64,000 nt of DNA, taken from NCBI RefSeq assembly GCF_030538755.1, contig NZ_JAUNTJ010000009.1, positions 1 through 64,000 on the forward strand, read 5' to 3'. The DNA is from Paracoccus sp. (in: a-proteobacteria) (lineage in GTDB: Bacteria; Pseudomonadota; Alphaproteobacteria; Rhodobacterales; Rhodobacteraceae). Below are positions 18,177 through 33,708 of this stretch, one piece after another. Position 1 is the first letter of the stretch, and each line of letters opens with the position of its first letter. Position numbers and translations under genes: made by a program. The notes beneath the pieces are model-generated. The model saw nothing but the letters and a program-made list of their open reading frames with translations. It did no database searches and was not told the origin of the DNA.

Positions 18177-19257
18177 TGACCGGCAGGCTGGCCCTGATTG
18201 CCGCCGGGGGGACCGGCGGGCATATGTTTCCCGCGCAGGCCTTGGCCGAGGTGTTGCTGGATCACGGCTGGCGGGTGATCCTGTCCACCGATGATCGCGG
18301 CGCGCGCTATGCCGGGGCGTTTCCCGATGCGGTGGCGCGGCAGGTGGTGGCCTCGGCCACGACGGCGCGCGGCGGGCTGGCGGGCAAGCTGAGCGCGCCT
18401 TTTGTGATTGCGGGCGGTGTGGCGGCGGCGATCCGGCAGTTCCGCGCCGACCGGCCCGATGTGGTGGTCGGCTTTGGCGGCTATCCGACCATCCCGGCGC
18501 TGTCGGCGGCGATTGCGCTGGGTATTCCGCGCATGATCCATGAACAGAACGGGGTGATGGGGCGGGTGAACCGCCGCTTTGCCGCGCGCATGAACCGGGT
18601 GGCCTGCGGCATCTGGCCGACGGCGCTGCCTGCGGGTGTCAGTGGCATCCATACCGGCAACCCGGTGCGCCGCGCGGTGCTGGATTTCGCGGGCGCGCCC
18701 TATACCGCGCCGGGGCAGGGGGGGCTGAACCTGCTGGTCATCGGCGGCAGTCAGGGGGCGCGGGTGCTGTCTGACGTGGTGCCCGCCGCCATCGCCAGCC
18801 TGCCCGCTGATCTGCGCGCCCGGCTGCGCGTGGCGCATCAGGCCCGCCCCGAGGATGGGCCGCGCGTCACCGCCGCCTATGCCGAGGCGGGCGTTCAGGC
18901 CGAGGTGCAGCCCTTTTTCACCGATGTGCCGCAGCGGCTGGCCGATGCGCAGCTTGTCGTCAGCCGGTCGGGCGCATCCTCGATCGCCGATATGACCGCC
19001 ATCGGGCGCCCGGCCATCCTGATCCCCTATGCCGCCGCGGCGGGCGATCACCAATCCGCCAATGCGCGGTCTTTGGCCGATGCCGGCGCGGCCGAGGTCT
19101 TGCCCGAATCGGTGCTTGACGCAGCCAGCCTTGCGCGCGACATCCATGCCATTCTGACCGACCCCGCCCGCGCCCGCCAGATGGCGGCTGTCGCCCTGTC
19201 GCTGGGCCGCCCCGACGCGGCGCTTCGTCTTTACGATCTTGTCACGGAACTCAGCCA

Positions 19258-19261
<4 letters not shown>
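18176..19261 (+). CDS. murG: lipid II synthase (UDP-GlcNAc transferase)
   Basis: Membrane-associated GT28 glycosyltransferase that converts lipid I to lipid II. The 361 residues start with [10 protein letters not shown] (about 11-20), and contain [15 protein letters not shown] and a C-terminal GGSQGA, all MurG signatures. Overlaps ftsW by one base and murC by four, so the three genes are tightly coupled. Confidence 0.96.
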
Positions 19262-20684
<1,423 letters not shown>

Positions 20685-20685
<1 letters not shown>

Positions 20686-20915
20686 TGCCGCCTGTTGCCG
20701 CCCTGCTGGCCAGCGGTCTCTGGCTGCTGATGGCCCTGCTGATCCCGCGGGTGCCGCTGCGTTGGCGCGTGGCGGCGGTCTGGGGGATGGTGCTGACGGG
20801 GGTGCCCATGCTGGGCTGGCTGACGCTGCATTGGGGGCCGGGGCCGGGCATCGCGGGTTTCGTGCTGGGGCTGCTGGCGCTTTACCTGCCGCAGCGGCGA
20901 TGGCGCGATGTCTGA
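20685..20915 (+). CDS. DUF2484-like small membrane protein
   Basis: 76 residues with three hydrophobic stretches (about 5-20, 25-45, 50-67) and a C-terminal basic PQRRWRD. Size, pattern (LWLL..., GVPMLGWLTLHWGPG) and location between murC and murB fit the DUF2484 family found at this place in Rhodobacteraceae; function unknown. The start at 20685 overlaps the murC stop. The product probably sits in the inner membrane. Confidence 0.7.
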
Positions 20916-21351
20916 TCTGGAAAACCTTTATGTGACATGCGCGGCAGTGCTGCTGGGCTTGGGGGCGCTGACGGCCTTGATTCAGGCGCTTTCCGCGCGG
21001 CACTGGCTGGCCGCAGGGTTGATGATAATCCCGCTGCCTCTTGGGTTTTTTCTGGCCAATTTGTCGAGTGACGGGCTGGCGGCGGGGATCGGCTGGGCTG
21101 TGTCTGTCTTGACGGCAATGGGCTTTCTTGGCTGGTGGCTGATGCGCGGCGGTCGTTATCGGTGGTTTGCCGCGCTGGTGGCTGTGGCGGCGGCGCTGCT
21201 GGTGGCTGGGCTGCTTGGCCCGGAACTCGTGCGCTCGCACGGGTTTTTGCCCAATTTCGGCTGGTTTATGGGGGTGTGGCTGGGCTGTGTGCCTGCGCTG
21301 CTGGCGATGATCGTCGGCGGGCTGATCGGCTGGCGCGCAGGCCCGCGTTGA
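20908..21351 (+). CDS. membrane protein of unknown function (dcw-associated)
   Basis: 147 residues with about four hydrophobic segments and an acidic N-terminus (MSDLENLY). I do not recognise the family. It overlaps the preceding small gene by 8 bases, so it is in the same operon. Its N-terminal pattern and the C-terminal VPALLAMIVGG segment resemble the next, frameshifted gene (VYLLSAVGLAAF..., [10 protein letters not shown]), suggesting the two arose by tandem duplication. Confidence 0.65.
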   Translation: MSDLENLYVTCAAVLLGLGALTALIQALSARHWLAAGLMIIPLPLGFFLANLSSDGLAAGIGWAVSVLTAMGFLGWWLMRGGRYRWFAALVAVAAALLVAGLLGPELVRSHGFLPNFGWFMGVWLGCVPALLAMIVGGLIGWRAGPR

Positions 21352-21419
21352 CTGGCCCCGCGCCTGTGCCCAAGCTGTTGGCAGCGCAGCGTTTTGCGCG
21401 AATCTGACACGAAAGGCCC

Positions 21420-21895
21420 ATGATGGATGTTGAATCTGTCTATTTGCTGTCAGCCGTGGGGTTGGCTGCCTTTGGCCTGCTGGGCGCGCTGAGCAGTGTG
21501 CTGACTGCGCCCCCTCGCTGCGGGCGGCGGGGGTCGTGTTTGGCGCATCCTTGCTGTTGCTCGGGGTGATCTGTGCAGCGGCTGTTACTTCCCTCGGCGG
21601 AGGGATCAGGCCGGGCGATCTGTGGATTTCGGCCTGGCTGACCGTGGTGGCGCTGGCCTTTGCGCGGCTGGGCTTTCGCTGGTGGGCGGCGCGGCGTGGG
21701 GCGGCGCTGTGGTTGTTGGCGGCAGCGGCGCTGCATCTGACGCTGGGCTTGACCCTGCCGGATATTGCACCCGGTCGGGGCGGGTTTCTGGTGAACCTTG
21801 GCTATACGCTGGGGCTGATGTTGGCCAGCGTGCCGGCGCTGGTGGGCACGGTTATGGGAATCGCCGCCGCCGCGTGGAGACAGCGCCGGCGTTGA
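21420..21895 (+). pseudogene. frameshifted paralogue of preceding membrane gene
   Basis: The reading frame from ATG 21420/21423 (MDVESVYLLSAVGLAAFGLL...) ends soon after residue 45. The membrane-protein frame resumes at about 21512 and runs to 21895 (PSLRAAGVVFGASLLLLG...). Joining them needs one extra base in the C run at 21510-21514, giving about 158 residues with four to five transmembrane segments. Either a recent -1 frameshift or a sequencing error in a homopolymer. The 119-residue open frame from GTG 21536 alone would lack the N-terminus. Confidence 0.6.
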
Positions 21896-21926
21896 TCCCG
21901 GCGTGCGACGGCGTTATCAGCCGGGT

Positions 21927-22886
21927 ATGACCCTGAACACGCCAACCGCCGCCGCCCTGCCCGAAGTTTCCGGCACCCTGACGCCGAACCGCCCGCTGGA
22001 CGGCCTGACATGGCTGCGCGTCGGCGGTCCGGCGGACTGGCTGTTCCAGCCTGCCGATGGCGACGACCTGACCGCGTTCCTGCGCGCGCTGGACCCTGCC
22101 GTGCCGGTGTTCGTCATGGGGGTGGGCAGCAACCTGATCGTGCGCGACGGCGGGATTCGGGGCGTGGTCATCCGCCTTGGCCGCGCCTTCAACGGCATCG
22201 AGATCGAGGGCGATACCGTCATCGCCGGGGCCGCCGCGCTGGATTCGCATGTCGCGCGCCGCGCCGCCGAAGCGGGGCTGGACCTGACCTTTCTGCGCAC
22301 TATTCCCGGCAGTATCGGCGGGGCGGTGTGCATGAACGCGGGCTGCTATGGTGCTTATGTCGCGGATTATCTGGTCGAGGTGCGGGCGGTCACGCGCGAC
22401 GGGCAGGTGCTGACGATTCCCGCCGCCGACCTGCATCTGGCCTATCGCCAGTCCAGCCTGCCGCAGGGCTGCGTGGTGACTCAGGCGGTGTTTCGCGCGC
22501 CACGGGGCGACAGCGATGCGCTGCACGAAAAGATGGCCGATCAGATCGCCCGCCGCGATGCCAGCCAGCCGACGCGGGATCGCAGCGCCGGTTCGACGTT
22601 CCGCAACCCCGCCGGGTTCAGCTCGACCGGGCAGGCGGATGATACGCATGACCTGAAAGCATGGGCGCTGATCGACGCGGCGGGCCTGCGCGGGCACAGC
22701 TGGGGCGGGGCGCAGATGTCGGAAAAGCACCCGAACTTTCTGGTGAACACCGGCGGCGCCACCGCCGAGGATCTGGAATCACTTGGCGAGCTGGTCCGCC
22801 GCCGCGTGCTGGAACACAGCGGCCACGATCTGCAATGGGAAGTGATCCGCATCGGCGATCCGCTGCCGGGCCATCAACCCGACTGA
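21927..22886 (+). CDS. murB: UDP-N-acetylenolpyruvoylglucosamine reductase
   Basis: FAD enzyme that reduces UDP-GlcNAc-enolpyruvate to UDP-MurNAc with NADPH. The 319-residue protein has the FAD-binding [10 protein letters not shown] (about 30-39) and [12 protein letters not shown] segments, [15 protein letters not shown], and the catalytic-serine region [11 protein letters not shown] 21927 is preferred over GTG 21903; neither has a strong ribosome site. It is the last murein gene here; ddl, ftsQ, ftsA and ftsZ do not follow. Confidence 0.94.
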   Translation: MTLNTPTAAALPEVSGTLTPNRPLDGLTWLRVGGPADWLFQPADGDDLTAFLRALDPAVPVFVMGVGSNLIVRDGGIRGVVIRLGRAFNGIEIEGDTVIAGAAALDSHVARRAAEAGLDLTFLRTIPGSIGGAVCMNAGCYGAYVADYLVEVRAVTRDGQVLTIPAADLHLAYRQSSLPQGCVVTQAVFRAPRGDSDALHEKMADQIARRDASQPTRDRSAGSTFRNPAGFSSTGQADDTHDLKAWALIDAAGLRGHSWGGAQMSEKHPNFLVNTGGATAEDLESLGELVRRRVLEHSGHDLQWEVIRIGDPLPGHQPD

Positions 22887-23025
22887 TTCACCCTTTCGTC
22901 TGAATTTCACCGCGCATCGCACCATGTTGCGCCGTCTGATGCCCCACCTTTAGCGCAATCAGGATTTAATCCCTCGCGCAAGCGTGTTCTGGGCGGTTGC
23001 GAGGGCTGAATTTCGCTGCTAATGA

Positions 23026-23043
23026 CCCTTCGAGACCGAAGGG
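23026..23043. other. small perfect hairpin upstream of atp operon
   Basis: CCCTTCG-AGAC-CGAAGGG, a perfect 7-bp stem with tetraloop, lies about 100 bases before atpH. The whole gap 22887-23140 shows no gene. The hairpin may be part of the atp leader. Confidence 0.35.
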
Positions 23044-23140
23044 GGGCATCCGGTTAAGAGGCCCCGCCCGCGACCCGCTTGCCCGTGTCCCCCCTGCCAG
23101 AACCGCAGGTTACGGACCGGACCGGCGCAACGAAAAAAGG

Positions 23141-23706
23141 ATGACCGTGGCACATTCCGCTTCGATTTCCCAAGGTATTGCCGGGCGCTATGCCCAAGCC
23201 GTTTTTGACATCGCCCGTGAAGGTGGCGATCTGGACAAGCTGGCGTCGGAAATCGACGATCTCAGCACCGCGCTGAAAGACAGCGGCGAATTGCGTGATC
23301 TGATCGCCTCGCCGATGTATTCGCGCGACCAGCAGGGCCGGGCCATCGGCGCGATTGCGCAAAAGATGGGTCTGGGCGCTACGCTGTCGAACACGCTGCA
23401 ACTGATGGCGCAGAACCGCCGCCTGTTCGTGCTGCCGCAACTGGCTGCCCGCCTGCGCGACATGATCGCCGACGCGCGCGGCGAAGTGACGGCGGATGTC
23501 ACCAGTGCCGTGGCGCTGACCGATGAACAGAAACAGCGTCTGACCGACACGCTGGCCGAGAAATCGGGCAAGAAGGTCAAATTGAATACGCGCGTCGATG
23601 AAACGCTCATCGGCGGTATGATTGTCAGGCTGGGCTCGCAGATGATCGATTCTTCGGTCCGCTCCAAGCTCGCTTCCCTCCAGAATGCTATGAAAGAGGT
23701 CGGATA

Positions 23707-23707
<1 letters not shown>
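23141..23707 (+). CDS. atpH: ATP synthase F1 delta subunit
   Basis: Delta subunit linking F1 to the peripheral stalk. 188 residues with an N-terminal helical domain starting [18 protein letters not shown] and the conserved C-terminal [20 protein letters not shown]. Start at ATG 23141 directly after AAAAAAGG; a GTG six bases later is an alternative. First gene of atpHAGDC; its stop overlaps the atpA start. Confidence 0.94.
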
Positions 23708-25242
<1,535 letters not shown>

Positions 25243-25245
25243 TGT

Positions 25246-25535
25246 ATGGCGCCCGAACCTTGCTTTCGTTGCGGCGATCCGGTCCTCAGGCAGGACCGGG
25301 CGCTGTGCAGCGACTGCGTGGAACGGGACAAATGGCTGATTTTCGGGCTGATCGTCGCCGGATTGTCGGTCGGGGCGGTGCTGGGCTGGCTGGTCTGGAA
25401 CTGGACCGGCGGACATCCGGGGGTATCGTTCGTCGCCGCCATGTTCGGGTTCGGCACGACGTATCTGGGCACCGCCATCGCCATTCACAAATTCGGGCCG
25501 GATCAGGCACAACGAAATCGCAAGGGTGAGGGATA

Positions 25536-25536
<1 letters not shown>
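25246..25536 (+). CDS. zinc-ribbon small membrane protein inside atp operon
   Basis: 96-residue protein not recognised as an ATP synthase subunit. The N-terminus carries two CxxC pairs (C6/C9 and C21/C24, CFRCGDPV...LCSDC), a likely zinc ribbon, followed by two hydrophobic segments (about 31-52 and 58-80) and a basic tail. It starts 3 bases after the atpA stop and its stop overlaps the atpG ATG (TAATG), so it is built into the translational coupling of the operon. A role in F1 assembly or regulation is only inferred from position. Confidence 0.75.
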
Positions 25537-27859
<2,323 letters not shown>

Positions 27860-27868
27860 GGGGGCGGT

Positions 27869-28318
27869 ATGGCTGACACGATGCAGTTCGATCTCGTCTC
27901 GCCCGAACGGAGCCTTGTCTCCGTTCCGGTGCGCGAGGTCCGTATGCCCGGAACCGAGGGCGATCTGACCATCATGCCGGGACATGCGGCCTGCATGGTC
28001 AGCCTGCGCCCCGGTATGGTTACGGTTGTCGATGCTCAGGGCAATTCGGTGGAATTCGCTGTCACCGGCGGCTTTGCCGAGGTGAACAACGAATCCGTCT
28101 CGCTGCTGGCCGAACGTGGCCATGCGCGGACCGATCTGACGCAGGACATCTATAACGAGATGCTGCGCGATGCCCATCGCAAGCACCGCGCCGCCGAACA
28201 AAAGGCCGGTTCCGCTGGCGAAGAATTCGTAACGGCGGCGGCCAAGATGCTGGCCGATATGCAGGCGCTTGGCACGCATGTCGGGCTGGACCCGAATCAG
28301 GCGAACTTCCCTGAGTAA
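27869..28318 (+). CDS. atpC: ATP synthase F1 epsilon subunit
   Basis: Epsilon subunit, which couples and inhibits F1. 149 residues; beta-sandwich signature LVSPERSL...MPGTEGDLTIMPGHA in the first third and GGFAEVNNESVSLLAE. The C-terminal helical part is present. Last gene of the operon, 9 bases after atpD, followed by a strong terminator. Confidence 0.95.
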   Translation: MADTMQFDLVSPERSLVSVPVREVRMPGTEGDLTIMPGHAACMVSLRPGMVTVVDAQGNSVEFAVTGGFAEVNNESVSLLAERGHARTDLTQDIYNEMLRDAHRKHRAAEQKAGSAGEEFVTAAAKMLADMQALGTHVGLDPNQANFPE

Positions 28319-28346
28319 TCGGGCCGCCGTGCTGGCAGGCCAAGGC

Positions 28347-28373
28347 AAAGCCCCGGTTCGCCGGGGCTTTTCT
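28347..28373 (+). terminator. intrinsic terminator of atp operon
   Basis: AAAGCCCCGG-TTCG-CCGGGGCTTT with further T residues: a 10-bp perfect stem with TTCG tetraloop, 28 bases after the atpC stop. Confidence 0.92.
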
Positions 28374-28420
28374 CATCGCCCCGGCGGCATCAGGGTCGCG
28401 CAGCGGATCAGGAGAAGGGA

Positions 28421-28768
28421 TTGCTAAGGATTTCTCATCACGCGGTCGGGGTCACGCGCGGATCTGCCGTGCTGTTTTCCGCATATGAGGATGGCGGCCT
28501 GATGTGGACCGGCGAAGGCCCGCGCATGGAACGGCAGCGGATCAGCTTTGACGAGCCGTTTCTGGCGCCGCCGGTGGTGCATGTGTCCATCGCCATGTGG
28601 GACATCGAGGGCGGCACCAATCAACGCGCCGATATTTCCGCCGATCAGATCACGCCCGAGGGCTTTGACATCGTGTTCCGCACATGGGGCGACACCCGCG
28701 TCGCCCGCATCCGGGCCGACTGGCTTGCCATCGGGCAGGTGCTGCATGACGAAGACTGGGACATCTGA
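28421..28768 (+). CDS. H-type lectin domain protein
   Basis: 115-residue protein consisting of one H-type lectin-like beta-sandwich. The segments VHVSIAMWDIEGGTNQRADI and GFDIVFRTWGDTRVARIRADW match the pattern of the domain as found in marine alphaproteobacteria. No signal peptide, so probably cytoplasmic or non-classically exported; ligand unknown. It starts at TTG 28421, about 10 bases after AGGAG. Lone gene between the atp terminator and a minus-strand pair. Confidence 0.75.
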   Translation: MLRISHHAVGVTRGSAVLFSAYEDGGLMWTGEGPRMERQRISFDEPFLAPPVVHVSIAMWDIEGGTNQRADISADQITPEGFDIVFRTWGDTRVARIRADWLAIGQVLHDEDWDI

Positions 28769-28825
28769 CGCCCGCCGCTGCTGATCGGGTTGGTGCCCTG
28801 ACCTTGGCCGGCCCCTTGGCGCGGC

Positions 28826-29578
28826 TCAGGCCCGGTCCAGATTGACGGCAATCAGACCGGCGACCTGATCGGGATGGGTCATCGGTGCCATATGCCCCGC
28901 CCCCGGCACGGTGGCCACGCCCACATCCGGCAGCCGCGCTGCCAGATTTTGCGCGATGGTGTGGATGATCGGCGGCGAATCCTGACCCGAGATCAGCATC
29001 ACCGGCGCGTCGATCGCCTCGATCCCGCCGGGGCGCAGGGTGCGCGCGCTATCGTCGTTCAGCACCGGCGCGGTGTCGGCCACCAGCCAGATTTGCCGTC
29101 GCACCGCAGCCTGCGCCGTGGCGGGCAGATTATCGTAAGACTGCGCCCCCCACTCGCCCAGAAAGATGCGGGCGGCGGCGGCTTCATCCTGGGCCGGGTC
29201 AATGTCGCGCGCCCATCCACCGGCAGCGGCGAACAGCACCGGCTCGATCAGGGTCAGGCTGCGCACGGCCTCGGGCGCGGCGACGGCGATGCGCAGGGCG
29301 ACGGTCGCGCCGATGGAATGACCGATCAGGTCCAGCGGACGGTCGATGGCTGCGGCGGCGATACGGGTGATGGTGGTGTGAAAATCCAGCCCGCCCGATT
29401 GCCAGTCTGCGCTGCGGCCATGGCCGGGCATGTCAAAGGCGCGCAGATCGACGCGCCCATCCAGCCGCCCCGCCACCGCGCCCCAATATGCGGCGCTGGC
29501 CATCATGCAATGCAGCGCCAGAGCGGGGCGGTCGGCATGGCCCGGCCAGTGGCGCCAGTGAACGTCGGGCAGGCTCAC
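28826..29578 (-). CDS. alpha/beta hydrolase
   Basis: 250-residue alpha/beta-hydrolase fold protein. The nucleophile elbow is GHSIG (serine near residue 87), preceded by MPGHGRS; a late Asp (near 200, ISGQDSP) and His (GAGHMAPM) complete a catalytic triad. Substrate unknown. Translationally coupled to the upstream isomerase-like gene by a 4-base overlap (29575-29578). Confidence 0.82.
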   Translation of the reverse strand: MSLPDVHWRHWPGHADRPALALHCMMASAAYWGAVAGRLDGRVDLRAFDMPGHGRSADWQSGGLDFHTTITRIAAAAIDRPLDLIGHSIGATVALRIAVAAPEAVRSLTLIEPVLFAAAGGWARDIDPAQDEAAAARIFLGEWGAQSYDNLPATAQAAVRRQIWLVADTAPVLNDDSARTLRPGGIEAIDAPVMLISGQDSPPIIHTIAQNLAARLPDVGVATVPGAGHMAPMTHPDQVAGLIAVNLDRA

Positions 29579-30171
29579 AGGCTGGCCAGATGGCTGTCGA
29601 GAAACGCCAGCCGATCCTGCCCCCAGAACCGCTGGCCGGTTTCCCGCACGATATAAAAGGGCAGGCCGAACACACCGGCATCGACAGCCTGTTCCAGATT
29701 TCGGCCATAGATTTCTGCCCCGACAAACAGCCCGCTGTCGGCCAGCTTGGGGTCAAAGCCCTGCGCGTGCAGGATGTCGCGGATCACGGCGTCATCGGCA
29801 ATGTCGCGGTTTTCCACCCAGACCGCGCGCAGGAACGCCCGCACCAGCGGCCCGACATCCGCGCCCGATTCCTGCGCCGCGATGATCGCATAGGATGAGG
29901 GCGCGCAATTTGCCGGGAAAAAGGTCGGGTGCAGGTTCAGTTCCATATCCAGATGCGCCGACCAGCGCGTCAGTTCCTGAAGCCGGTAATCCTTGCGCGC
30001 CTGTGGCCGGTCGGCCAGCGGCTGCCCGCCGCTGCGCTGAAACATCTGCATCGGGTCCAGCGGATGATAGCTGATGCTGGCCCCGTGCCGGGCGGCGATC
30101 TGTTCCAGCCGGTCGCCCGCCAGATAGCACCAGGGGCTGATTGTCGCCAGATAATAGTCGATATGCGCCAT
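29575..30171 (-). CDS. 2-hydroxychromene-2-carboxylate isomerase family protein
   Basis: 198-residue DsbA-fold protein of the HCCA isomerase/kappa-class GST family. The N-terminus IDYYLATISPWCYLAG places a serine/cysteine segment at the family's glutathione site. LNLHPTFFPAN and the late GVFGLPFYIV (with the cis-Pro FGLPF) fit the fold. Probably glutathione-dependent; the natural substrate is not evident. First gene of a two-gene operon with the hydrolase. Confidence 0.82.
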   Translation of the reverse strand: MAHIDYYLATISPWCYLAGDRLEQIAARHGASISYHPLDPMQMFQRSGGQPLADRPQARKDYRLQELTRWSAHLDMELNLHPTFFPANCAPSSYAIIAAQESGADVGPLVRAFLRAVWVENRDIADDAVIRDILHAQGFDPKLADSGLFVGAEIYGRNLEQAVDAGVFGLPFYIVRETGQRFWGQDRLAFLDSHLASL

Positions 30172-30255
30172 CGCATCACCCCTTCACAGTTTACGGCCAC
30201 GCTAACGTGGTGCTAAGCCCTTCGCAATCACACGAATCTGACAAGGCCGCACCCC

Positions 30256-31275
30256 ATGCCCGCCATGACCGAACCCAAGCTGATCGCCGGTAACGCCAAC
30301 AAGCCGCTTGCGCTGGCGATTGCCCGCCGCATGTCCATGCACCGCGGCATGAACGTCGTGCCGGTGGATGCGCGGGTCGAACGGTTCAACGATCAGGAGA
30401 TCTTTGTCGAAGTGTTCGAAAATGTGCGTGGCGAGGATATGTATATCATCCAGCCCACATCGAACCCGGCCAACGACAACCTGATGGAACTGCTGATTAT
30501 GACCGACGCGCTGAAACGCAGCTCGGCGGCGCGGATCACGGCGGTGATCCCCTATTTCGGCTATGCCCGGCAGGATCGCCGTGCCAAGGCCCGCACGCCG
30601 ATCAGCGCCAAGCTGGTCGCCAACCTGCTGACCGAGGCGGGCATCGACCGGGTGCTGACGCTGGATCTGCATGCGACCCAGATTCAGGGCTTTTTCGATG
30701 TGCCGGTCGATAACCTTTATGCCGCGCCGGTCTTTGCGCTGGATGTGCAGCATCATTTCCGGGGGCGGATGGATGATCTGATGGTCGTGTCGCCCGATGT
30801 CGGCGGCGTGGCGCGGGCGCGCGAACTGGCGCAGCGGATCGGTGCCCCCCTGTCCATCGTGGACAAGCGCCGCGAAAAGGCGGGCGAGGTCGCAGAGATG
30901 ACCGTGATCGGCGACGTGACCGGCAAGACCTGCATCATCGTCGATGACATCTGTGACACCGCCGGCACTCTGGTCAAGGCGGCGCAGACCCTGATCGACA
31001 GCGGCGCGACCGAGGTTCACGCCTATATCACCCATGGCGTTCTGTCCGGCCCGGCGGTCGGCCGAATCACCAAATCGGTGATGAAATCGCTGGTCATCAC
31101 CGATTCGATCCAGCCCACCGAAGAGGTCAAGAACGCCGCCAATATCCGCATCGTTCCCACCGCGCCGATGTTTGCGCAGGCAATCCTGAACATCTGGAAC
31201 GGCACTTCGGTGTCGTCGCTGTTCGAGGTGGACGTGCTGGGGCCGATCTATGAGGGGCTGTATAACGGCGGCTGA
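30256..31275 (+). CDS. prs: ribose-phosphate pyrophosphokinase
   Basis: Makes PRPP from ribose 5-phosphate and ATP for nucleotide, His and Trp synthesis. The 339 residues include [20 protein letters not shown] (catalytic flexible loop region) and the PRPP-binding [13 protein letters not shown]. Start ATG 30256 or 30265 ([10 protein letters not shown]); no clear ribosome site separates them. Convergent with xseA, only 9 bases apart. Confidence 0.96.
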   Translation: MPAMTEPKLIAGNANKPLALAIARRMSMHRGMNVVPVDARVERFNDQEIFVEVFENVRGEDMYIIQPTSNPANDNLMELLIMTDALKRSSAARITAVIPYFGYARQDRRAKARTPISAKLVANLLTEAGIDRVLTLDLHATQIQGFFDVPVDNLYAAPVFALDVQHHFRGRMDDLMVVSPDVGGVARARELAQRIGAPLSIVDKRREKAGEVAEMTVIGDVTGKTCIIVDDICDTAGTLVKAAQTLIDSGATEVHAYITHGVLSGPAVGRITKSVMKSLVITDSIQPTEEVKNAANIRIVPTAPMFAQAILNIWNGTSVSSLFEVDVLGPIYEGLYNGG

Positions 31276-31284
31276 TCCGCCGCT

Positions 31285-32844
31285 TTACAGCAAGGTCGGC
31301 TGATCCGGTTTTTTCGGCTTGCGCGCCGGTTTCGGTGCGCTGGCCGGGCGGACAGTGGTTTGGCCATCCGCAAATTGCACCTGCATTTCGGGCGTGCGCG
31401 CGGCCTCGGTCGCGGTGGTAATCACCCCGTTTGGCCCCTTTACCACGGCAAAGCCGCGCCGCAGCGTTTCCATATAACCCAGCGTTTGCCGGGTCCGGTC
31501 CAGCCGGGCCAGAGCTTGGGTGCGCGTGGCGATCATGCGCGCAGGCGCGGCATTCAGGCGGCGGCTCAGGTCATCCAGCCGCCCCGTCTGCTGGGTGATG
31601 GCGCGGCGCGTGGTGGCCAGCACCCGCGCCAGCGAGGCGCTCAGCCGTTCGCTCATGCCGGTGATGCGATCCGCGCGCCGCTCGATCCGGCGGATCAGGG
31701 CGGGGTGCAGCTTGGCCGCGGTCGATTCCATCCGCTGACGTTTGACGGCCAGAAAGTCGCGCAGGCTGGGCACGGGTGCGGCGGTCAGCCGCTGCCGCGC
31801 GGCGGCAATGCGGCCGCGCAGGGCAGGGGCCAGCCGCGCGCCGGTCAGGTCCAGCCGCTGCCCGGCTGTTTCGGTCAGCGTGCCGGGGCGGCCCATGGCG
31901 CGCGCCAGATCGCGCAGCCGCTGACGCGGGCGGTCTATCCGCGCGCTGCTGGCGCGCGTCATCCGCGCCCCGGCCTCGGCCAGACGAGCGGCCAGATCGG
32001 CGCGCACCGGCACCGCCAGTTCGGCGGCGGCGGTAGGGGTGGGCGCGCGCATATCGGCGGCGTGGTCGATCAGCGTGGTGTCGGTTTCATGGCCGACAGC
32101 GGAAATCAGCGGAATGGTGCTGTCCGCCGCTGCGCGCACGACGATTTCTTCGTTAAAGCCCCACAGATCTTCCAGACTGCCGCCGCCGCGCGCGACGATC
32201 AGCAGATCAGGGCGCGGCATCGGCGCATCGGGGGGCAGGGCGTTAAAGCCATGAATCGCCGCAGCCACCTGCCGCGCGCAATCCTGCCCCTGCACGGCAA
32301 CCGGCCAGATCAGCACATGCACCGGAAAACGGTCGCGCAGCCGGTGCAGAATGTCGCGGATCACCGCCCCCGAAGGCGAGGTCACGACACCGATCACGCG
32401 CGGCAGATAGGGCAGAGGGCGCTTGCGGGCGGGATCGAACAGCCCCTCGGCGGCCAACGCCTTGCGGCGGCGTTCCAGCATCGCCATCAGCGCGCCTTCG
32501 CCTGCCGGTTCGATCTGATCGACGATCAGTTGATATTTCGACTGGCCGGGAAAGGTGGTCATGCGGCCGGTGGAGATCACCTCCAGCCCTTCTTCGGGGC
32601 GTTGTGCCAGCCGCGCGGCCTGCCCCTTCCATGCGATGGCGGCCAGAACGGCGCGGTCATCCTTGAGATCGAAATACAGATGCCCCGAAGACGGGCGCGA
32701 CACGCGGCCAATTTCGCCGCGCACCCGAACACGACCGAACTGGTCCTCTAATGTGCGTTTCACCGCGCCCGAAATCTCGGACACGGTGAATTCATGGGCG
32801 TTTGTGCCGGGGGCCTGCTGTGGGCCGTCGTCGATCAGATCCAT
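31285..32844 (-). CDS. xseA: exodeoxyribonuclease VII large subunit
   Basis: Large subunit of the single-strand-specific exonuclease VII. 519 residues: N-terminal OB fold ([17 protein letters not shown]... [18 protein letters not shown]), a catalytic domain with [15 protein letters not shown] and [16 protein letters not shown], and a long C-terminal coiled coil. I start at ATG 32844 (MDLIDDG); the open frame extends further but without family similarity. Confidence 0.96.
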   Translation of the reverse strand: MDLIDDGPQQAPGTNAHEFTVSEISGAVKRTLEDQFGRVRVRGEIGRVSRPSSGHLYFDLKDDRAVLAAIAWKGQAARLAQRPEEGLEVISTGRMTTFPGQSKYQLIVDQIEPAGEGALMAMLERRRKALAAEGLFDPARKRPLPYLPRVIGVVTSPSGAVIRDILHRLRDRFPVHVLIWPVAVQGQDCARQVAAAIHGFNALPPDAPMPRPDLLIVARGGGSLEDLWGFNEEIVVRAAADSTIPLISAVGHETDTTLIDHAADMRAPTPTAAAELAVPVRADLAARLAEAGARMTRASSARIDRPRQRLRDLARAMGRPGTLTETAGQRLDLTGARLAPALRGRIAAARQRLTAAPVPSLRDFLAVKRQRMESTAAKLHPALIRRIERRADRITGMSERLSASLARVLATTRRAITQQTGRLDDLSRRLNAAPARMIATRTQALARLDRTRQTLGYMETLRRGFAVVKGPNGVITTATEAARTPEMQVQFADGQTTVRPASAPKPARKPKKPDQPTLL

Positions 32845-32875
32845 GGCCCAGCTATGACCGGGCCATGGCGCGGGA

Positions 32876-33490
32876 TCAAGCCTGCGCGTCTTGCTTGCGC
32901 TTGCGCGCGATGGCCAGGCCGCCAAGCGCGGTCAGCAGCAGCACACCGCCCGCAGGCAGCGGAATCGGTGCGATGGTGACGGTGGTGGTCAGGTTGGCAT
33001 ATTCGAACGAGATGCGGGGCGTCGAAAAGCGCATCCCGTCAAAGACGCCGCCCGCGATGTTGCTGAACACCGCCAGCGCGGCACCATTGCGGCGGCTGGC
33101 CGGTCCCAGATCGTTCCGCGCCGTCAGCTGAAAGCTGTCCACAACCGTGTCGCCCAGCAGGAACTCGACCCGGTTATAGAAATCCGGCGTGCCCCAGACG
33201 AACGAAGCGCCGTCCGACAGATCAAAGGCATAGGTCGCGCTGCTGTTGGGGCCAAGGCCGGTGAACCACGCGGTCGGGTCTTTGTTCGGATCGACGCCTG
33301 CGGTGGGCCAGGGGTTGGAATACCACGACCAGGTGCGGGTCGCATTCTGACGCGCGGTGCCGGTGGTTTCAACGGCCACGGGGTTCATCATTCGCGTATC
33401 GGGCAGATCAAAAAATTGCACCGTTGCAGCATTTGCCACTGGCACGGCAGCAAATGAAAGGGCAATTACGGGCACGAGATGGCGCAGCAT
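32876..33490 (-). CDS. VPLPA-CTERM sorting-signal surface protein
   Basis: 204-residue exported protein with an N-terminal signal peptide (ending about AVPVANA, residue 21) and a C-terminal tripartite tail, [19 protein letters not shown] followed by ARKRK. This is the VPLPA-CTERM signal processed by a dedicated exosortase in Rhodobacteraceae. The body is beta-rich and has no recognised domain. ATG 33490 has GGAGG 8 bases upstream. Such proteins often associate with exopolysaccharide; capsule genes lie 2 kb away. Confidence 0.82.
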   Translation of the reverse strand: MLRHLVPVIALSFAAVPVANAATVQFFDLPDTRMMNPVAVETTGTARQNATRTWSWYSNPWPTAGVDPNKDPTAWFTGLGPNSSATYAFDLSDGASFVWGTPDFYNRVEFLLGDTVVDSFQLTARNDLGPASRRNGAALAVFSNIAGGVFDGMRFSTPRISFEYANLTTTVTIAPIPLPAGGVLLLTALGGLAIARKRKQDAQA

Positions 33491-33708
33491 TTTTATTCCT
33501 CCGTCAAAAGACTTCTCTTTGCGCTGATATGAATTGTCGCACAGCCTGCGGCGCCCTGTCGCACGCGAGTTCTGAGCATTCAATTCAATTTTTACGCGAC
33601 TTAAGGTCAATTTGCGCAATAAGTCTGAACTGCGTTTTTCTTGCCACAGCCGTTGCGCGGCGCCACGCTGACGCCTAGAACGACCGGAAACACAACCAGA
33701 GGTGCGGC

